From the NCBI GenBank assembly GCA_947494565.1, contig CANLVG010000003.1:310001-374000 (forward strand): DNA of 64,000 nt, in the 5' to 3' direction. Below, piece by piece: positions 59,774-64,000 of this stretch. A program made the translations under genes and the position numbers. Below the pieces are notes generated by a model, which was not told the origin of the DNA, did no database searches, and was given only the letters and a program-made list of their open reading frames with translations. The stretch's first letter is position 1. The number at the start of each line of letters is the position of its first letter. Source of the stretch: an uncultured Flavobacteriaceae bacterium (GTDB taxonomy: Bacteria; Bacteroidota; Bacteroidia; Flavobacteriales; Flavobacteriaceae).

Positions 59774-60553
59774 ATGAAACACGGTTTTTTTTTACTGGCA
59801 CTTCTTTTCACGAGTATTACGACCCAGGGGCAAACCAAATACTTTACTTCTTTTGACGATACTAAAATTGCCTATACAGATGAGGGAAAAGGCAAACCTG
59901 TTTTATTGATACATGGTTTTATTAATACACGAAAGAATTGGGACAAATCTGAATTGAAAAAAGAGTTGTTGGCCGAGGGCTACCGTGTTATCGTACCTGA
60001 TCTTCGGGGTAATGGTGATTCCGACAAGCCGCAAGACGACGAGGCGTATGCGCAAGATTCCGAAATCTTGGATCTGATGTTTTTGATGGCCGAATTGAAA
60101 ATACCGAAATATACGGCCATAGGCTATTCTCGGGGAAGTATTCTTCTCGCCCGATTGATGACCAAAGACCGTCGGTTGAAAAAAGCGGTGTTGGGTGGCA
60201 TGGGTATCGATTTTACCAATCCACTTTGGAAGCGGCGTCTTATGTTTAGGGATGCTTTTTTTGGTAAACCAAATGCCGAAACGCAGGGTGCTGTCGACTA
60301 TGCAAAATCGGTCGGAGCAGATCTTAAATCCCTTTACCTTCAACAAAAATACCAACCGGTTACGACCCAAAAACAGTTGGGGCAACTAAAAATCAAGGTA
60401 CTCGTGATTGCCGGAGCTGAAGACGTGGACAATGGCGACCCGAAAGCACTGCAAAATGCGATACCGAAGAGTAAATTGAAAATCGTACCAGGAGACCATA
60501 ATAACACTTATAAATCCAAAGCATTCGCAAAAGCCATTATCGACTTCCTTTGA
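59774..60553 (+). CDS. Exported alpha/beta hydrolase
   Basis: This is a 259-residue exported (signal 1-19) alpha/beta-hydrolase. The oxyanion motif is HGFINTRKNWD, the nucleophile S119 is in GYSRG, and the histidine is in PGDHNNTY near the C-terminus. The acid is probably the Asp of GAEDVDNGD. It may be an esterase that acts on acylated sugars released by the upstream glycoside hydrolase; that pairing is inferred from the 4-base spacing. Confidence 0.8.
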   Translation: MKHGFFLLALLFTSITTQGQTKYFTSFDDTKIAYTDEGKGKPVLLIHGFINTRKNWDKSELKKELLAEGYRVIVPDLRGNGDSDKPQDDEAYAQDSEILDLMFLMAELKIPKYTAIGYSRGSILLARLMTKDRRLKKAVLGGMGIDFTNPLWKRRLMFRDAFFGKPNAETQGAVDYAKSVGADLKSLYLQQKYQPVTTQKQLGQLKIKVLVIAGAEDVDNGDPKALQNAIPKSKLKIVPGDHNNTYKSKAFAKAIIDFL

Positions 60554-60739
60554 TCACTTCCGCCCATATGTTACATTTGGGTCAAAACCTTGGCTATTCT
60601 GAATAACTTTTTATAACAATTAGAAGACGTCGATGGAATTAATAATTAATTTTACGGCTTAATTTTTAGACAATCACATAATTTTTGTTCCCGAATTAAA
60701 TCGTTTCGGCTTTTTAAAAAGGGTAATAGTCAATAGGAT

Positions 60740-62632
60740 ATGGTAGAGGAGCGCAGAAAATACGTTTTCGATTTTGATAGCACATTGACCAGGGTCGAGG
60801 CATTGGACGTCTTGGCGGAAATGACGCTGCAGGGTAAATCGAATAAGGAAGAGGTTATTGAAGAGATACAGAAGATCACTAATCTAGGCATTGATGGCGA
60901 TATCTCATTTACAGAGTCCTTAGAACGTCGCATCAAGTTATTGAAAGCGAATAAAAGCGATCTGGAAGGACTGGTTTCCGAATTGCGTCAAAAAATCTCG
61001 AAATCCATAGAATCCAATAAAGAATTCTTTGAAAAGTTTTCTGATGACATTTACGTGATTTCCTGTGGATTCAAAGAATTCATCGATCCTATTGTTGAAG
61101 AATATAATATTCCTTCTGATCGTGTCTATGCCAATACCTTCGAGTTTGATGAGGAGGGGAATATCGTGGGATTTGATGAGAAAAACCCGTTATCACAACA
61201 CAACGGAAAAATCGAATGTCTAAAACAGATGAACCTCAATGGTGAAGTGCAAGTAATTGGAGACGGTTACAGTGATTATGTCATGCGCGAAGCCGGTATT
61301 GCCGACAAGTTTTTTGCCTATACCGAAAATGTGCATCGTGATAAAGCCGCGAACAACGCCGATCACGTAACCCCAAATCTAGACGAGTTTTTATTCGTCA
61401 ACGATTTGCCTAGAAATATCTCCTATCCCAAGAACCGGATTAAGATTTTATTGTTGGAAAACGTACATCCTGCTGCTTTCGACAACCTCTCTGAGGATGG
61501 TTTTTCGGTAGAACTGGTAAAGCACAGCCTTTCCGAAGAAGAATTGATCGAAAAAATCAAGGGAGTGCATGTATTGGGTATCCGTTCGAAAACACAGGTG
61601 ACGAAAAAGGTACTTGATGCCGCCAATAAGCTCTTGGTCGTCGGCGCTTTCTGCATCGGTACTACCCAAATCGATTTGGAGAACTGTCGTAAGAATGGGG
61701 TAGTGGTATTTAATGCTCCCTACAGCAATACGAGATCTGTTGTTGAGCTAGCCATCGGAGAAATCATCATGTTAATGCGAAGCATTTTTCCCAGAAGTAC
61801 CGAAATCCATAATGGACAATGGCAGAAAACGGCGGTAGGTTCCCGAGAAGTTCGAGGAAAAAACCTGGGGATCGTGGGTTATGGAAATATTGGCAAACAA
61901 TTATCGGTTTTAGCCGAATCGCTAGGTATGCGTGTGTATTATTACGATGTTGATGATAAACTGGCCTTAGGGAACGCAGTTAAATGCAACACCCTTGAGG
62001 ATTTATTGAACGTTTCCGATGTGGTCACACTCCACATCGATGACAATAAAGCCAATAAAAATTTCATCGGCGAACGTGAAATCAACCAAATGAAGCATGG
62101 TGCGATCTTCGTCAATCTGGCTAGAGGTTTTGTCGTGGATATCGAGGCGCTCGCGAATGCTTTAAAATCGGGAAAAATCGGGGGTGCGGCCATCGACGTG
62201 TACCCTGAAGAGCCACGAAGTAATGGTGAGTTTAAGACCCAACTACAAGGATTGGACAACGTCATTTTGACACCGCATATTGGAGGAAGTACTGAGGAGG
62301 CACAACGCGATATTGCGGATTTCGTTCCTAACAAGATTATGGATTACATCAATTCGGGCAATACGGTAGATGCCGTGAATTTTCCGAATATCAGACTTCC
62401 GAAACAGCGAAACGCCCATCGATTTTTGCATATACATAGAAATGTTCCTGGCGTGATGGCCAAGATCAACGAAGTATCGGCGACCTATGAGATGAACATT
62501 TTAGGTCAATACCTATCTACCGATAACGAAGTGGGGTATGTGATTACTGATTTGGACAAAGAGTACAACAAAGATGTCATTAAGGCCCTAAAGAAAGTCG
62601 AAAACACCATCAAGTTTAGGGTGCTGTATTAA
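60740..62632 (+). CDS. Phosphoserine phosphatase / phosphoglycerate dehydrogenase fusion
   Basis: This 630-residue protein joins two serine-biosynthesis enzymes. Residues 1-225 form a HAD phosphatase of the SerB type: nucleophile D11 and D13 in DFDST, S108 in ISCG, GDGYSD (174-179). Residues 232-630 form D-3-phosphoglycerate dehydrogenase (SerA): GYGNIGKQ (380-387) binds NAD, and the catalytic triad is R462, E491 and H513 (LARG, PEEP and TPHIGGST). An ACT-type regulatory domain fills about 557-630 and probably binds serine. SerA makes phosphohydroxypyruvate and SerB removes phosphate two steps later; SerC, the step between, is not in this window. Fusion order is SerB then SerA. Confidence 0.93.
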   Translation: MVEERRKYVFDFDSTLTRVEALDVLAEMTLQGKSNKEEVIEEIQKITNLGIDGDISFTESLERRIKLLKANKSDLEGLVSELRQKISKSIESNKEFFEKFSDDIYVISCGFKEFIDPIVEEYNIPSDRVYANTFEFDEEGNIVGFDEKNPLSQHNGKIECLKQMNLNGEVQVIGDGYSDYVMREAGIADKFFAYTENVHRDKAANNADHVTPNLDEFLFVNDLPRNISYPKNRIKILLLENVHPAAFDNLSEDGFSVELVKHSLSEEELIEKIKGVHVLGIRSKTQVTKKVLDAANKLLVVGAFCIGTTQIDLENCRKNGVVVFNAPYSNTRSVVELAIGEIIMLMRSIFPRSTEIHNGQWQKTAVGSREVRGKNLGIVGYGNIGKQLSVLAESLGMRVYYYDVDDKLALGNAVKCNTLEDLLNVSDVVTLHIDDNKANKNFIGEREINQMKHGAIFVNLARGFVVDIEALANALKSGKIGGAAIDVYPEEPRSNGEFKTQLQGLDNVILTPHIGGSTEEAQRDIADFVPNKIMDYINSGNTVDAVNFPNIRLPKQRNAHRFLHIHRNVPGVMAKINEVSATYEMNILGQYLSTDNEVGYVITDLDKEYNKDVIKALKKVENTIKFRVLY

Positions 62633-62633
62633 A

Positions 62634-62660
62634 CGTTTTAACCACAGAAAAACGGTTTTT
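62634..62660 (+). terminator. Weak intrinsic terminator after the serB-serA gene
   Basis: CGTTTT (62634-62639) pairs with AAAACG (62649-62654), followed by GTTTTTT. The stem is short, so strength is uncertain. The convergent rlmH stop is at 62661. Confidence 0.45.
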
Positions 62661-63134
62661 TCACCTGTGATGATATGGCTCGTTCTTAAGAATGGTCAAT
62701 GCGCGATAGATTTGTTCCACAACGAAGAGTCGGATCATCTGGTGTGAAAAGGTCATTTTTGAGAGACTAATTTTACCTTGTGCTTTTTGGTATACCGCAT
62801 CACTGAATCCATAAGGGCCGCCGATAACAAAAACCAATCTTTTGATACCTGAATTCATCTTCTTTTGAAGATAGTTCGAAAAATCGATAGATGAGTAGTG
62901 CGTTCCGTTTTCATCCAGTAAGAGCATCACATCCGTTGCTTCTATTTTCTTAAGAATATTCTCGCCTTCCTTGACCTTTTGCTGGCTTTCGGATAAGTTT
63001 TTAGCATTTTTGATATCCGGAATACTGTCCAACTCGAATTTGATATAATGCTTTAATCGTCCTTCATAGGTGTTAATCAATTCAAGTAAGGCCTTACTGT
63101 CCGTTTTGCCGACAGCGATTAGTTTGATGGTCAT
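62661..63134 (-). CDS. rlmH: 23S rRNA (pseudouridine1915-N3)-methyltransferase
   Basis: This SPOUT-class enzyme methylates pseudouridine 1915 in helix 69 of 23S rRNA. It has 157 residues, the normal length. FVIGGPYGFSDAVY holds the AdoMet knot, KISLSKMTFSHQMIRLFVVEQIYRA follows, and the C-terminus ends NEPYHHR, the usual substrate-binding tail. A -7 box lies only four bases from the ATG (63139-63146), suggesting a leaderless mRNA. Confidence 0.95.
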   Translation of the reverse strand: MTIKLIAVGKTDSKALLELINTYEGRLKHYIKFELDSIPDIKNAKNLSESQQKVKEGENILKKIEATDVMLLLDENGTHYSSIDFSNYLQKKMNSGIKRLVFVIGGPYGFSDAVYQKAQGKISLSKMTFSHQMIRLFVVEQIYRALTILKNEPYHHR

Positions 63135-63138
63135 GCTT

Positions 63139-63146
63139 CAAAGTTA
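63139..63146 (-). promoter_or_regulatory. -7 box directly before rlmH start
   Basis: On the minus strand this reads TAACTTTG, an exact TAnnTTTG, followed by AAGC and the ATG at 63134. The -33 element is not clear at the standard spacing. Confidence 0.4.
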
Positions 63147-63220
63147 AAGGAATTTCTTTTGGGGTATCTACAATAAGTTAGGGCTCATTTCATAAATTAG
63201 CGCAAAGCAAAGACCGGTAT

Positions 63221-64000
63221 ATGATTACACAAGAACAATTCCAAAAAGAAGTTGACTTGATCATTGAAAATGCCATTCGCGAGGATGTGGGTGATGGAGA
63301 CCATAGTTCACTCTCCTGTATCCCCGAATCGGCCTTGGGAAAAGCCAAACTATTGGTGAAAGATGAAGGAGTTATTGCCGGGATCGATTTTGCGAAACAG
63401 GTTTTTGCCTATGTTGACCCTCAAATGGAAGTTGAGGTATTGCTGTCAGATGGGGCTGAAGTCAAGTATGGCGATATTGCCTTTTACGTGACCGGAAGCT
63501 CGCAGAATATCCTGAAAGCTGAACGATTGGTTTTGAACGCCATGCAACGTATGAGTGCTATCGCCACCAAAACCCGCTCCTTTGTAGATTTGCTGGAGGG
63601 TACCTCGACTAAAATATTGGATACTAGAAAGACTACCCCGGGAATACGGGCCTTGGAAAAATGGGCAGTAAAAATAGGAGGAGGGGAAAACCATAGATTC
63701 GCTTTGTACGATATGATAATGCTGAAAGACAATCATATCGATTTTGCAGGAGGGATCACAAAGGCCATTGAAAAGACCAAGGCTTATTTGAAAAAGACCC
63801 ACCGTGACCTCAAAATCATCGTAGAGGCTCGAAATTTGACCGAGATCGAAGAAATATTGCAATCCGAGGGAGTGTACCGAATACTTATCGACAATTTCAA
63901 CTATGAAGATACCCGTACGGCCGTAGCATTGATAGGTGAAACCTGTCTTACCGAATCTTCAGGCGGCATCAATGAGCGAACGATTCGGGCCTATGCCGAA
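63221..64000 (+). CDS. nadC: Nicotinate-nucleotide diphosphorylase (carboxylating), 3' end cut by window
   Basis: This is quinolinate phosphoribosyltransferase, which makes nicotinate mononucleotide from quinolinate and PRPP in de novo NAD synthesis. The frame runs from the ATG at 63221 to the window edge, 260 of about 285 residues. AIREDVGDGDHSS near the N-terminus, AERLVLNAMQRMSAIAT and the active-site block LDTRKTTPGIRALEKWAVKIGGG (split here as LDTRKTTPG and ALEKWAVKIGGGENHR) are diagnostic. MLKDNHID also matches. It diverges from rlmH by 86 bases. Confidence 0.95.
   Translation, partial: MITQEQFQKEVDLIIENAIREDVGDGDHSSLSCIPESALGKAKLLVKDEGVIAGIDFAKQVFAYVDPQMEVEVLLSDGAEVKYGDIAFYVTGSSQNILKAERLVLNAMQRMSAIATKTRSFVDLLEGTSTKILDTRKTTPGIRALEKWAVKIGGGENHRFALYDMIMLKDNHIDFAGGITKAIEKTKAYLKKTHRDLKIIVEARNLTEIEEILQSEGVYRILIDNFNYEDTRTAVALIGETCLTESSGGINERTIRAYAE

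Overview
The window is a chromosomal segment of a marine-type member of the Bacteroidota, almost certainly Flavobacteriaceae (somewhere near Maribacter, Zobellia or Arenibacter; the genus is a guess). The evidence is -33/-7 promoters of the form TTTG-N19-TAnnTTTG with few Shine-Dalgarno sequences, lipoproteins with acidic residues after the lipobox cysteine, a SerB-SerA fusion, a CarB without its allosteric domain, tandem DUF4252 genes behind an ECF sigma factor, and lineage families such as DUF4199, DUF6263 and a Bacteroidetes-type GlmU-like protein. The gene order is dense and looks like core genome. I saw no insertion sequence, prophage, CRISPR array, tRNA or rRNA.

Layout. 1-2157 is the N-terminal part of purL (minus strand, cut by the window edge). 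2373-6757 holds a secreted M20 amidohydrolase, an RsmB-type rRNA methyltransferase, a lipoprotein with Asp-box repeats and a small exported protein. 6869-13648 is one long minus-strand unit: DUF4199 protein, GT2 glycosyltransferase, phosphoglucomutase, MsbA-like ABC exporter, sigma factor, membrane protein and Spy-like protein. 13831-20499 contains rpmE2, a GlmU-like protein, mtaB, a small GNAT protein, two hydrolases (one a lytic transglycosylase) and two envelope proteins. 20690-25425 has rpmH, carB and icd. 25616-30641 has a bestrophin channel and a divergent pentose-phosphate cluster (gnd facing away from zwf-pgl). 30631-32915 has a thioesterase, a small membrane protein and rmuC.

32981-39582 is a vitamin B12 uptake locus. 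btuF-btuC-btuD run on the minus strand. On the plus strand, a cobalamin riboswitch precedes btuB and a surface lipoprotein that resembles the BtuG beta-propeller, here with an added Calx-beta-like domain. 39668-45781 has two tandem S41 protease lipoproteins divergent from an ECF sigma / anti-sigma-like / 3x DUF4252 operon, with an ECF-style promoter in front of the operon.

45937-56650 carries mscS, purB, a heme-binding protein, a sirtuin with a degraded zinc site, a SpoU methyltransferase, a GH13 amylase, a DEAD-box helicase and rdgB. 56727-64000 carries an isoprenylcysteine-methyltransferase-like protein, a SatD-like/DUF3307 gene pair, a glycoside hydrolase, an alpha/beta hydrolase, the serB-serA fusion, rlmH and the 5' part of nadC.

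The most unusual locus is the SatD-like/DUF3307 pair at 57184-58600. Four 17-bp direct repeats with 28-29 bp spacing run up to the start codon of a protein that has a cyclase-like TGDI...GDEF motif pair and a C-terminal helix-turn-helix. The partner is a membrane protein with four His/Asp i,i+4 pairs. It looks like a self-regulated signalling or effector pair of unknown role.
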